Assembly: GCA_016719225.1 (NCBI GenBank)
Contig: JADKAN010000001.1
Location: 992,001 to 1,056,000, forward strand
Length of the DNA: 64,000 bases
Direction of reading: 5' to 3'
DNA from: Flavobacteriales bacterium
GTDB taxonomy: Bacteria > Bacteroidota > Bacteroidia > Flavobacteriales_F > PHOS-HE28
Below the pieces are notes generated by a model that did not search any database, was not told where the DNA came from, and saw only the letters and a program-made list of their open reading frames with translations. Made by a program: the position numbers and the translations under genes. Shown here piece after piece: positions 54,419 through 62,070 of the stretch. Position 1 is the stretch's first letter. Every line of letters begins with the position of its first letter.

Positions 54419-55165
54419 ATGAAAGAGCGCCGGGCGTTGACGGTGCATTGCACCTCGCCTACAAAGGCCCGATTTGACCGGGCAGCAACGGTGATGCCGG
54501 GCACTGCAGAGGTAGTTGCTTGGTATGCGCGACTGGACCAAGTGCAGGAGCGCGCAACCCGCTATGCCATGCTGATGGATGATGACGAGCGCCAACGTGC
54601 GGACCGTTTTCGTTTCCCCCAGGACCGCGAGCGGTTCATCCTGGGCCATGGACTGCTCCGCGAGATCCTGGGCCAGCACTTGCATGCAGACCCGTCCTCC
54701 CTACGGTTGGAACGCGGTGAATTCGGCAAGCCATTCCTGAGTGGAAACCCTGTACATTTCAACTTGAGCGACACCAAGGACGGCCTGCTCGTGGCCTTAG
54801 CCAAGCAACCCTTGGGCGCTGACATCGAGACGCTGCAACGAAGCACGGACCACTCGAGCGTGGCTGAACACTATTTCACGCCTAACGAAGTGGCTGGCAT
54901 TAGTGCCGCGAAGGACGGAAAACGGCGCTTCCTCGAATTATGGACACGCAAAGAAGCCGTGCTAAAAGCTTGTGGCGTGGGCCTGATGGATGAGCTGCAC
55001 AGCCTTGAAGTGGGGAATGCACGCAATGAACTTTTTATTTCCCATCCGGATCTTGTGAGGATGGCCGCAGCCGAATACCATGTGAGCACTTTCGAAGTGG
55101 GCACGCATCATTTGGTTAGTTTAGCTGCGGAAGAGGAATTCCATGTCCGCTTTTTGGAAGCTTAG
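54419..55165 (+). CDS. Sfp-type 4'-phosphopantetheinyl transferase
   Basis: A 248-residue transferase starting one base after the synthetase stop. The magnesium/CoA motif is LGADIETL (Asp135, Glu137), and the second motif is FLELWTRKEAVLKACG (Trp175, Lys178, Glu179, Lys183). It moves the phosphopantetheine arm of CoA to the carrier-protein serines; its genetic coupling shows that the three carriers of the two synthetases (Ser554, Ser1563, Ser1048) are its natural targets. The N-terminal 25 residues before MPGTAEVVAWYARLD are not typical, so an alternative start at 54494 is possible. Confidence 0.93.
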   Translation: MKERRALTVHCTSPTKARFDRAATVMPGTAEVVAWYARLDQVQERATRYAMLMDDDERQRADRFRFPQDRERFILGHGLLREILGQHLHADPSSLRLERGEFGKPFLSGNPVHFNLSDTKDGLLVALAKQPLGADIETLQRSTDHSSVAEHYFTPNEVAGISAAKDGKRRFLELWTRKEAVLKACGVGLMDELHSLEVGNARNELFISHPDLVRMAAAEYHVSTFEVGTHHLVSLAAEEEFHVRFLEA

Positions 55166-55198
55166 TGGTGACCTCATCCACTATCCTCAACTGATCGG

Positions 55199-56671
55199 TC
55201 ACTCCTCCCTCTCCCCCCAGAACCGCGGGTGGAAATTCAGCAGGTATAGCTTTTCGCTCGCCCGGGTAACGGCGGTGTAAAGCCAGCGCACATATTCGCG
55301 GTCTATCATTTCCTCGGTAACGTAACCCTGGTCCACGAAAACACTTTTCCACTGGCCGCCTTGCGCCTTATGGCAGGTCACGGCGTAGGCGTATTTCACC
55401 TGCAGCGCGTTCGCATAAGGATCTTTCCGGAACAGTTGGAAACGCTCGCTCTTGGTGCGCGCAACGATGTTGGCCAGTACATCCTGCCCCAATTGACGCA
55501 TCCGCGGGCCGGGAAGTGCGGGGCCTTCACCTGCCAGAACATCGAGTATCACCTTCACCTCAAGCTCCCGGTCCTCGCGGCCGTCCCACCAGCCGATGGT
55601 GATGTCGGCGAAGCGTAAGCCATAGCGCTCCTCGGTGCGGTGGACACGGCGGACGGTGACCTGTTCGCCGTTAGCGATGAGCCCGAACGAGCTTTTGCCA
55701 CTGCTGGTATCCTGCGCTGCCCAGAAGTAGTTGTTCTTCACCACCATCAACCGGTCGTTGGCTTCCAGTTCTTCTTCGAAGCCGTGGATGCGGGCACGCA
55801 CCTGCATGCTGTACTGGTAGGCCCGTTTATTACTGCGGCATATCAGGCACACTTCCTCGTCGCCGCTTTGGGCGTAAGCTTCTTCCAATGCATCCTGAAG
55901 TTCGTAACCGTCGGTCCGCACGACGTCCGCGAAACCTCCGATGAATTCAGGTATGACCGTGGGCTTGGTGGGTGCGGTACGCGTGAACAATGCCGGTTCT
56001 GTTTCCGGCATGCTTGCCAGCGTATCCCGCAGGGCCGTGGCGTTCACCAAAATGCCGGATGCTTCGGCTTGGCGCACTACTTCGGTCATCTCCACGGCAC
56101 CGGCCAGAAGCCCCATGACTGCGAGGTCCTTCACTTCCAAAGCCGGGCTGTGCGCGCTGCCCACAGGCGGCAACTGCGCCGGGTCGCCGATAAGCAGCAG
56201 TTTGTTACCCGGGTTTGCGAAAACGTGCTGGAAGAGGTCCGCTAACAGGTCACGGTCGAAGGTGCCGCCACCGCTTGCACCGATCATGCTGGCTTCATCC
56301 ACCACGAAGAGCGCGTTGCTGTCGCGGTTGGGTGCCACCGCGATGCCAGCGTAACCGCCATCCTCATCGCCACCGGTCCGGTAGATCCGGCGATGGATGG
56401 TGCTTGCCCCTGCGCCCGCGAATGCACTTAGCACTTTCGCGGCGCGTCCGGTGGGCGCCAGCAGCACCACGGACCTTCGTTCCGCCGCGAGCACCTTCAC
56501 CAATGCACCGACGAGCGTGGTTTTTCCCGTTCCGGCGTAGCCTTTCAGGATCAAGGTGGCCTGTGGCTTTTCGGTTTCCAGTAATCGCTCGAGGGCGTGT
56601 GCTGCACGCCGTTGGCCTTCGGTAGGTGTGTGGCCGAGGGTAGTGAGCAAGCGTTCCGACAGGCCGGGCAT
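55199..56671 (-). CDS. RecD-like ATP-dependent DNA helicase (superfamily 1)
   Basis: A 490-residue helicase from the ATG at 56669-56671 (MPGLSERLLTTLGHTPTEGQ); a longer in-frame start at 56881 would run over the start of the DUF3822 gene and adds non-helicase sequence. Q-like motif TEGQRRAAHAL, Walker A GYAGTGKTTL, LLAPTGRAAKVL (motif Ia), FVVDEASMIG (motif II), LLIGDPAQLPPVGSA (motif III), ICRSNKR (motif IV) and the C-terminal UvrD-C-2 segment AYAVTCHKAQGGQWKSVFV with YTAVTRASEKLYL. Such helicases act in DNA repair; no RecB/RecC partner is nearby. It converges on the transferase gene, with an inverted repeat GTGACC/GGTCAC (55168-55173, 55197-55202) between. Confidence 0.92.
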   Translation of the reverse strand: MPGLSERLLTTLGHTPTEGQRRAAHALERLLETEKPQATLILKGYAGTGKTTLVGALVKVLAAERRSVVLLAPTGRAAKVLSAFAGAGASTIHRRIYRTGGDEDGGYAGIAVAPNRDSNALFVVDEASMIGASGGGTFDRDLLADLFQHVFANPGNKLLLIGDPAQLPPVGSAHSPALEVKDLAVMGLLAGAVEMTEVVRQAEASGILVNATALRDTLASMPETEPALFTRTAPTKPTVIPEFIGGFADVVRTDGYELQDALEEAYAQSGDEEVCLICRSNKRAYQYSMQVRARIHGFEEELEANDRLMVVKNNYFWAAQDTSSGKSSFGLIANGEQVTVRRVHRTEERYGLRFADITIGWWDGREDRELEVKVILDVLAGEGPALPGPRMRQLGQDVLANIVARTKSERFQLFRKDPYANALQVKYAYAVTCHKAQGGQWKSVFVDQGYVTEEMIDREYVRWLYTAVTRASEKLYLLNFHPRFWGEREE

Positions 56672-56824
56672 GGGGCGTGAAGGTCGGACAAGGCAGGGTT
56701 CATTCAGCAACGAAGCCACGGAGTGCACAGAGAAACGTTCAATTTGTCCAGCTACTGCAGAAGCACCGATCCGTTGGAGAAATGCGTTCCTTTGCGCATG
56801 GGTGAAAAAGCCCTGCAACCACGA

Positions 56825-57613
56825 ATGGCCATTGCCCAATTCCATCCTGAATATGACGCGGAGCGCGAACACGCTTGGCATCTATCGTGCTGGTTGGAAG
56901 CCGGCCTGGAGGCTTGGGCCGTGCATGAAACGGGTTCTGGAAGACTGATGGCCTTGTATGCTGACAAGGGCGAGGGAATTCCCGAAAATGCGCGGCTACC
57001 ACTTAGGCCTGCCAGCGTGACCTTTACAGCAATGCCGGAAACCAGCACGCTGGTCCCCGAAAGTGCATTGGCTCCGGGTACCGAGCTGCGCCACCTGAAA
57101 CTGGTACACGGCAAAGTACCCACCGGACTTTTACGCGATGAACCCGTGGAACAGATCGGTGCCCGTTGTATCTATCTGCATGATGAGGTCGCTGAACGCA
57201 CGTTGACACTTCGCTTTCCACAAGCACGATCGGTCCCGTTGCAGACGCTGTTGATCAAGCTGGGACTCTCGGGAAGCGGACCGGAAATGGTGCTTTACCG
57301 TACCAAGGACCGCATGGACCTGGTGATCGGCAATGCGGGTAAGCTGGAATTATGCAACACCTTCCATGCCACGGCCAAAGAGGACCTGTTGTATTATGCG
57401 CTCTTCGCTATGGAGCATTGCGGCATGTCGCCAGCTGCCACGCCCTTGCGCATCGGCGGAAGCCTTCTGGTGGAAGCAGACGAGGCCTTGCTCGCTATGT
57501 ACTTCAAGGACGTCCAGCCGCTTTCCAGCGGTGGCGTCCCTTTTATCGGCAATGGACCCGTGGCGGAGGCGCACCATTGGGCCGCACTTTTGGAACAGTA
57601 CACATGCGCGTGA
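56825..57613 (+). CDS. DUF3822 family protein
   Basis: A 262-residue protein from the ATG at 56825 (MAIAQFHPEYDAEREHAW); upstream in-frame ATGs at 56723 and 56798 add sequence that does not fit. DUF3822 is a Bacteroidota-specific family with an actin-like fold, usually found, as here, immediately before rsmD and coaD. Recognisable segments are VPTGLLRDEP, DRMDLVIGNAGKLELCNTF and EDLLYYALFAMEHCG. Function unknown; the neighbours suggest a tie to ribosome or CoA synthesis. It overlaps rsmD by 10 bases. Confidence 0.88.
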   Translation: MAIAQFHPEYDAEREHAWHLSCWLEAGLEAWAVHETGSGRLMALYADKGEGIPENARLPLRPASVTFTAMPETSTLVPESALAPGTELRHLKLVHGKVPTGLLRDEPVEQIGARCIYLHDEVAERTLTLRFPQARSVPLQTLLIKLGLSGSGPEMVLYRTKDRMDLVIGNAGKLELCNTFHATAKEDLLYYALFAMEHCGMSPAATPLRIGGSLLVEADEALLAMYFKDVQPLSSGGVPFIGNGPVAEAHHWAALLEQYTCA

Positions 57614-58152
57614 TCGGTGGAACGCTGAAAGGCCGGCGGATCGTGCCTCCGAAAGGCATTACTGCCCGCCCCACAACGGATTATGCCAAAGAGGGACTGT
57701 TCAACATCCTACAGCATTCCACCGTTCTGGAGGGCATCCGTGTGCTTGACCTCTTTGCGGGTGCAGGCGGTATCTCGTTGGAGTTCATCAGCCGGGGCGC
57801 TGCTGAAGTGGTGAGCGTGGAGCAGGACAACGCATTGATCGGCCACATGAAAAAATATGGCGAACAATTCTCCGCGGCGAATTGGCGCGTGGTGAAAACC
57901 GATGTGTTCCGCCATTTGCAAACGGACAGAAGTCAATACGACCTCATTTTCGCTGATCCGCCGTTCTCCATGGACAACGTGGCCGAACTGCCGGGACTTT
58001 TGAGGGCGCAAGGGCTGCTTGCCCCGGATGGCCTCTTGATCGTCGAACACACGAAGAATACCAACCTCTCCACCGATCCGTGGTTCGATGTTTGCCGGAC
58101 TTACGGGAACATCCAATTCAGTTTCCTTTCACCCAAACACGAAAAGGCATGA
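57604..58152 (+). CDS. rsmD: 16S rRNA (guanine-N2)-methyltransferase RsmD
   Basis: A 182-residue enzyme starting MRVIGGTLKGRRIVPP, a diagnostic RsmD N-terminus. RPTTDYAKEGLFNIL, the SAM motif VLDLFAGAGGISLEFISRG and the catalytic DLIFADPPFSM (D-P-P-F, N2-guanine type) are all present. It methylates G966 of 16S rRNA. It overlaps both neighbours (10 bases with DUF3822, ATGA with coaD). Confidence 0.95.
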   Translation: MRVIGGTLKGRRIVPPKGITARPTTDYAKEGLFNILQHSTVLEGIRVLDLFAGAGGISLEFISRGAAEVVSVEQDNALIGHMKKYGEQFSAANWRVVKTDVFRHLQTDRSQYDLIFADPPFSMDNVAELPGLLRAQGLLAPDGLLIVEHTKNTNLSTDPWFDVCRTYGNIQFSFLSPKHEKA

Positions 58153-58625
58153 GCACCTCCGGATCAGCCCTGCGCATCGCGGTGTTCCCCGGCTCCTTCG
58201 ACCCGGTGACCGTGGGGCACGTAAGTATTGTTCAACGGGCATTACCGCTGTTCGATAAGATCTACGTTGCCATCGGAGAGAACAACAGCAAACGCCACAT
58301 GTTCCCGCTGGAAAAGCGCCTCGATTGGCTGCGCCTGACCTTCAAGGATATGCCCAAGGTGGAGGCCACTTCGTACCAAGGGCTCACTGCGGACCTGTGC
58401 ATCAAGCTCGGTGCCACCTTCATCGTGCGTGGCTTACGGAACAGTACCGATCACGCCCAAGAACGCAGCATCGCGCTGATGAACCACGCCCTGCGCGGGG
58501 TGGAGACCATGTTCCTGCCCGCTTTGCCGGAGCACGCGCACATCAGCAGCACAATTGTGCGGGAACTCATGGCCAATAAAGCGGACGTATCAGCGTTCGT
58601 TCCCTCGGCCGTTGGCCTGCCATGA
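58149..58625 (+). CDS. coaD: phosphopantetheine adenylyltransferase
   Basis: A 158-residue enzyme from the ATG overlapping the rsmD stop. FPGSFDPVTVGHVSI contains the nucleotidyltransferase T-x-G-H motif as TVGH, and EHAHISSTIVREL is the C-terminal ATP-binding S-S-T-x-x-R segment. It makes dephospho-CoA from phosphopantetheine and ATP, the penultimate step to CoA, from which the transferase at 54419 draws its substrate. Confidence 0.96.
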   Translation: MSTSGSALRIAVFPGSFDPVTVGHVSIVQRALPLFDKIYVAIGENNSKRHMFPLEKRLDWLRLTFKDMPKVEATSYQGLTADLCIKLGATFIVRGLRNSTDHAQERSIALMNHALRGVETMFLPALPEHAHISSTIVRELMANKADVSAFVPSAVGLP

Positions 58626-60142
58626 GGATCGTTCCCGTGCTCTTTGCGTTAATGCTGGGTTCAGGCCTCGCAGCAGCGCCCGTATCCGTGCGTGTGGAAG
58701 CACCCACGTACGCTGGGAAGCACATCCGGCTTTTCGCATACTCGGACCTTTTCACGTTGCGCACCGTGCTGCTCGCGGAAGCGGAACTGGACGCTCAGGG
58801 CAATGCCATGTTGAGCGCGGATGTGATGGGCACGCGGAAAGCCATCTTTCGCGTAGGTCCAGTGGGCGCTGATCTTTACCTCCGAGCAGGTACTTATCAT
58901 GTGCGCATTCCGCCGCCTGCTTCGGGCGAGGCTTTGCCTTTAGGCGGCACGATCCGCGTGGACCTGGAGTTCATTGACCTCCCAGCGTTGGACGTTAACG
59001 CGCTGGTGAGCGACCTCAACGAACGTTTGGATGCCTTCGTGGCCGAACAGCTCGCTACGGACAACAATGCGGGCATGAACGAAGTGGCCAAGGTGCGCGC
59101 GGGAAAAGTGAAGCCAACAGCCGACAGCGCCCGCGCACCCGCGCAGATCTTCACCGGCCCGCAATGGGCCCCGGCACGCACGGACACCTTCGCCCAAAAG
59201 CTGCGGAAATTTTACGCGGACGTACACGACACCTGGTTCCAGAGCGATGTGGAATACGGCTTGGCCGGTCTCTACCTGGGTCCACGCAATGACGACCGGA
59301 AACTCTTTGAGCGCTACCTGAAAGACAAGCCGGTGCTTTACGACGTACCCGAATACGTGCGGTTCTTCAATGGCTTTTACGAAGGCTACATGATGCGCTT
59401 CGGCTATGCCAAGGCCCCGGACAGCTTTGCCGCATTCTTGCGGAGCGCCAACACGGATAGCCTGAAAACCATGCTGGCCCGCAATGACTTTTTGCGCGCG
59501 CCGGAAGTGAATGAACTGGTATTGATCAACGGTTTGTACGCGGAACACGGTAACAAGCAATTGGACCCGCGCGGGGTCCTGGCCGTTCTACAATACGTGC
59601 AAGCTCATTCGGTATTTCCGGAAAACCGGACGCTCGCAGCGAACATGGTTGCGGATCTCACCGCTATGCAACCCGGCCAACCGCTCCCCTCCTTGCGTTT
59701 GCGCACTGTGGACGGTACCGCCGAGGACTTATCAGCGCTGCCGGCTGGCCCCGTGTGCATATTCATCACCACGCCGCGTTGTACCTACTGCGAACAGGAG
59801 TTGGCCGCGCTGGGACAACAAGTGAAGGAGTACGGCGAATACGTGCAGTTTGTCGGCATATTAGCAAAGGGCGAAAACACGGACATGTCCGCTTGGCTGG
59901 CGGAACATCCCGATGCCATGGGACTCACATGGTATTCGCCAACGCGCACTGATGAACTACTGGAGGAGCTAAGGCTGGTCAGCGTTCCCGCCGTTTATCT
60001 CGTTACGGACAATATCCTCTTGGCCTCACCGGGGCCATTACCCAGCCAAGGATTGACCAACGTCCTCTTCAGCATCAAGGCCAAGGCCGATGAGGAACGC
60101 AGGATCAAGCCGGACCGCGGAATGCCGCCTCCCAAGCGTTGA
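58622..60142 (+). CDS. exported protein with C-terminal thioredoxin-like (TlpA-type) domain
   Basis: A 506-residue protein whose ATG overlaps the coaD stop. A signal peptide (VPVLFALMLGSGLAAAP) leads to an N-terminal beta-rich domain (about 20-125; similar in layout to DUF4369-type regions), a helical middle (about 140-340) and a thioredoxin-like domain (from about 365) with the redox motif CTYC (Cys387, Cys390) after GPVCIFITTPR and a cis-Pro-type SVPAVYLV. It would act in the periplasm as a thiol-disulfide protein. Its 3' end overlaps the convergent NUDIX gene by 38 bases. Confidence 0.85.
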   Translation: MRIVPVLFALMLGSGLAAAPVSVRVEAPTYAGKHIRLFAYSDLFTLRTVLLAEAELDAQGNAMLSADVMGTRKAIFRVGPVGADLYLRAGTYHVRIPPPASGEALPLGGTIRVDLEFIDLPALDVNALVSDLNERLDAFVAEQLATDNNAGMNEVAKVRAGKVKPTADSARAPAQIFTGPQWAPARTDTFAQKLRKFYADVHDTWFQSDVEYGLAGLYLGPRNDDRKLFERYLKDKPVLYDVPEYVRFFNGFYEGYMMRFGYAKAPDSFAAFLRSANTDSLKTMLARNDFLRAPEVNELVLINGLYAEHGNKQLDPRGVLAVLQYVQAHSVFPENRTLAANMVADLTAMQPGQPLPSLRLRTVDGTAEDLSALPAGPVCIFITTPRCTYCEQELAALGQQVKEYGEYVQFVGILAKGENTDMSAWLAEHPDAMGLTWYSPTRTDELLEELRLVSVPAVYLVTDNILLASPGPLPSQGLTNVLFSIKAKADEERRIKPDRGMPPPKR

Positions 60143-60743
60143 CCACTGGCAGCAGCGACGGCCATCCTTCACGCTTCAGTAGCAGCACGCCCTTTGCGTC
60201 CATCCAACGCGCCTCTTGGACATCCTCCTCTTTCTGCGGTATCAAGGCCTGCTCGCCATCAGCACGCATGCGGAACCAGTGTGTGCATTTTAGGTGCTGC
60301 TTCCCGTTGCGTTCGTACGTGTGCCACGTTTCACAAAGTGGCTCTTCCGATCGCACACCTGTCAACCCGCACTCTTCCTCCACCTCACGCACAGCGGCCT
60401 CCTCCACCGTCTCCCCCTTCTCCACCTTGCCTTTCGGCAGGTCCCACATCCCTGAACGGTGGATGGCTAAAAGTCGCCCATGTTGGTCGCCCACAGCGCC
60501 ACCGGCAGCATGTACCAACTTGTAACCCGACTTGAACGCATTCCACGCGGCCTCCACGTCATCGTGATAAACAAGGATCCCCTTCAGGCCGGGGCGCACT
60601 GCCAAGTTGCTGGCAATGGCGGCCAATTCGGCCGCATCATCCATCCTAAGGGCCAGCCAATTGGCGGGCGTGTCGATAAAATTGGGCATTTCACCGAACT
60701 GCAATGGCTTCCCGCCGATGTGGACTTCATACTTTCGCGCCAT
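60105..60743 (-). CDS. NUDIX hydrolase
   Basis: A 212-residue protein from the ATG at 60741-60743 (MARKYEVHIGGKPLQFG). The Nudix box is complete: GKVEKGE followed seven residues later by REVEEECGL (about residues 118-140). An N-terminal 80-residue domain precedes it. The substrate, a nucleoside diphosphate linked to X, is unknown. Its start codon shares the CATG at 60741-60744 with the pyrE start on the other strand, so the region upstream of each gene is the other's coding sequence. Confidence 0.9.
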   Translation of the reverse strand: MARKYEVHIGGKPLQFGEMPNFIDTPANWLALRMDDAAELAAIASNLAVRPGLKGILVYHDDVEAAWNAFKSGYKLVHAAGGAVGDQHGRLLAIHRSGMWDLPKGKVEKGETVEEAAVREVEEECGLTGVRSEEPLCETWHTYERNGKQHLKCTHWFRMRADGEQALIPQKEEDVQEARWMDAKGVLLLKREGWPSLLPVVNAWEAAFRGPA

Positions 60744-61494
60744 GGAATCCCGTCTTGATCCGGCGCTGAAGATCGCGGAATTTTTATTGAAGATCAAAGC
60801 TGTAAGGCTAAGTCCCTCAAAACCATTCACGTGGGCGAGCGGCTGGAAGAGCCCGATCTACTGCGACAACCGCAAAACATTGGGGCACCCTGTGGTGCGT
60901 ACTTACATCCGCCAGCAGTTCGTGGAGGCGATCAACGACAGCTTCGGCAAGCCGGACATGATCGCTGGCGTGGCAACGGGTGGTATCGCGCACGGCGCCT
61001 TGGTGGCCCAGGAAATGGGGCTGCCTTTCATCTACGTGCGCAGCGCCGCCAAGGAACACGGCATGAAGAACGCCGTGGAGGGAGATCTGACCCAGGGGCG
61101 GAACGTTGTTGTGGTGGAGGATCTCGTAAGCACAGGCAAAAGCAGCCTACAAGCTGTGGCTTCCCTGCGCGAAGCGGGCTGTGAGGTGAAGGGCATGGTG
61201 AGCATCTTCACATACCGGCTGCAAGTGGCCACGGATGCCTTCGCAGAAGCCAAGGTCCGGCTTCATGCCCTTACCGACTATCACGTGCTGCTAAGGGAAG
61301 CCCTGGCTTCAGAGTATATCACCGAAAAAGATCTATTGACCTTGCAACAATGGCGTGAAGATCCTGCGCATTGGCCATTGTCTGCAGCAGAGAGCACCAT
61401 TTCTGCTGAAGGGAACGGTCCGGGTGAGCTTAGAACAGCTTCGCGTTCCACTAGTGCAGCCAAAAAGCAAGGGCCAGCGGCCGCGAAGCCATGA
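60742..61494 (+). CDS. pyrE: orotate phosphoribosyltransferase
   Basis: A 250-residue enzyme. KPFTWASGWKSPIYCDNRKT is a diagnostic N-terminal segment with the Lys of the substrate loop; the PRPP motif is VVVVEDLVSTGKSSL (about residues 128-142). The ATG at 60742 gives the usual family start. It joins orotate and PRPP to form OMP in pyrimidine synthesis. The C-terminal 35 residues after the core (SAAESTISAEGNGPGELRTA onward) are Ala/Ser-rich and longer than usual. The next gene overlaps by ATGA. Confidence 0.95.
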   Translation: MESRLDPALKIAEFLLKIKAVRLSPSKPFTWASGWKSPIYCDNRKTLGHPVVRTYIRQQFVEAINDSFGKPDMIAGVATGGIAHGALVAQEMGLPFIYVRSAAKEHGMKNAVEGDLTQGRNVVVVEDLVSTGKSSLQAVASLREAGCEVKGMVSIFTYRLQVATDAFAEAKVRLHALTDYHVLLREALASEYITEKDLLTLQQWREDPAHWPLSAAESTISAEGNGPGELRTASRSTSAAKKQGPAAAKP

Positions 61495-61892
61495 CGACCA
61501 TCAAAAGCAAGGAAGTGAGCATCGCACGCCCGGCGGAAGCACTTTACAGTTTCCTGCAGAACATGGATAATTTCCAGGAATTGCTTCCCCAGGACCGCAT
61601 CAGTGATTGGAAGAGCGATGGCACCTCCTGTTCCTTTAAAGTACAAGGCGCGGCAACAATCGGGCTTGCGCTGGATGGTGGCACACCGAACAGTTTGGTC
61701 CGGATGAAGAGCACCGACCGTTCCCCGTTCCCGTTCACGCTGAACGTGCATTTGGATGAAAAGGAAGGCGTCACCCATGCGCACCAGGTTTTTGAAGCGG
61801 AGTTGAATCCCTTCCTGAAGATGATGGTGGAGAAGCCACTGAAGAACCTGTTCGACCACATCGCGGATAAGATGGCGGCCTTGCACGGGTGA
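61491..61892 (+). CDS. SRPBCC superfamily protein (START-like fold)
   Basis: A 133-residue protein with the helix-grip pattern: SIARPAEALYSFLQNMDNFQELLP at the N-terminus and a long C-terminal helix LNPFLKMMVEKPLKNLFDHIADKMA. Such folds bind hydrophobic ligands. Small proteins of this type are commonly encoded beside pyrE in Bacteroidota, to my recollection. No catalytic residues can be assigned. Confidence 0.82.
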   Translation: MTTIKSKEVSIARPAEALYSFLQNMDNFQELLPQDRISDWKSDGTSCSFKVQGAATIGLALDGGTPNSLVRMKSTDRSPFPFTLNVHLDEKEGVTHAHQVFEAELNPFLKMMVEKPLKNLFDHIADKMAALHG

Positions 61893-62070
61893 CCGGCACG
61901 CTGATCGGGCAGATCGTTGTGGACTTCGGGAATTCGGCCTATCCCCTAAATGCCAATTCAAGCTATTTCAGCAGCGGTTCAGCGTATAGCGGCGTGATCT
62001 TCGTCCTCTTATTCATCACGGACGCTCCTGCCGCGAAGATCCCGTGAAGGAGCATCTTGTAAATTAGCGT

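Noticed and set aside
61889..62047. A 52-codon frame with GTG start overlapping the SRPBCC stop by GTGA
   Set aside because: The junction is suggestive, but the translation (starting MTGTLIGQIVVDFG) shows no domain or signal and could be open by chance; conservation would be needed.
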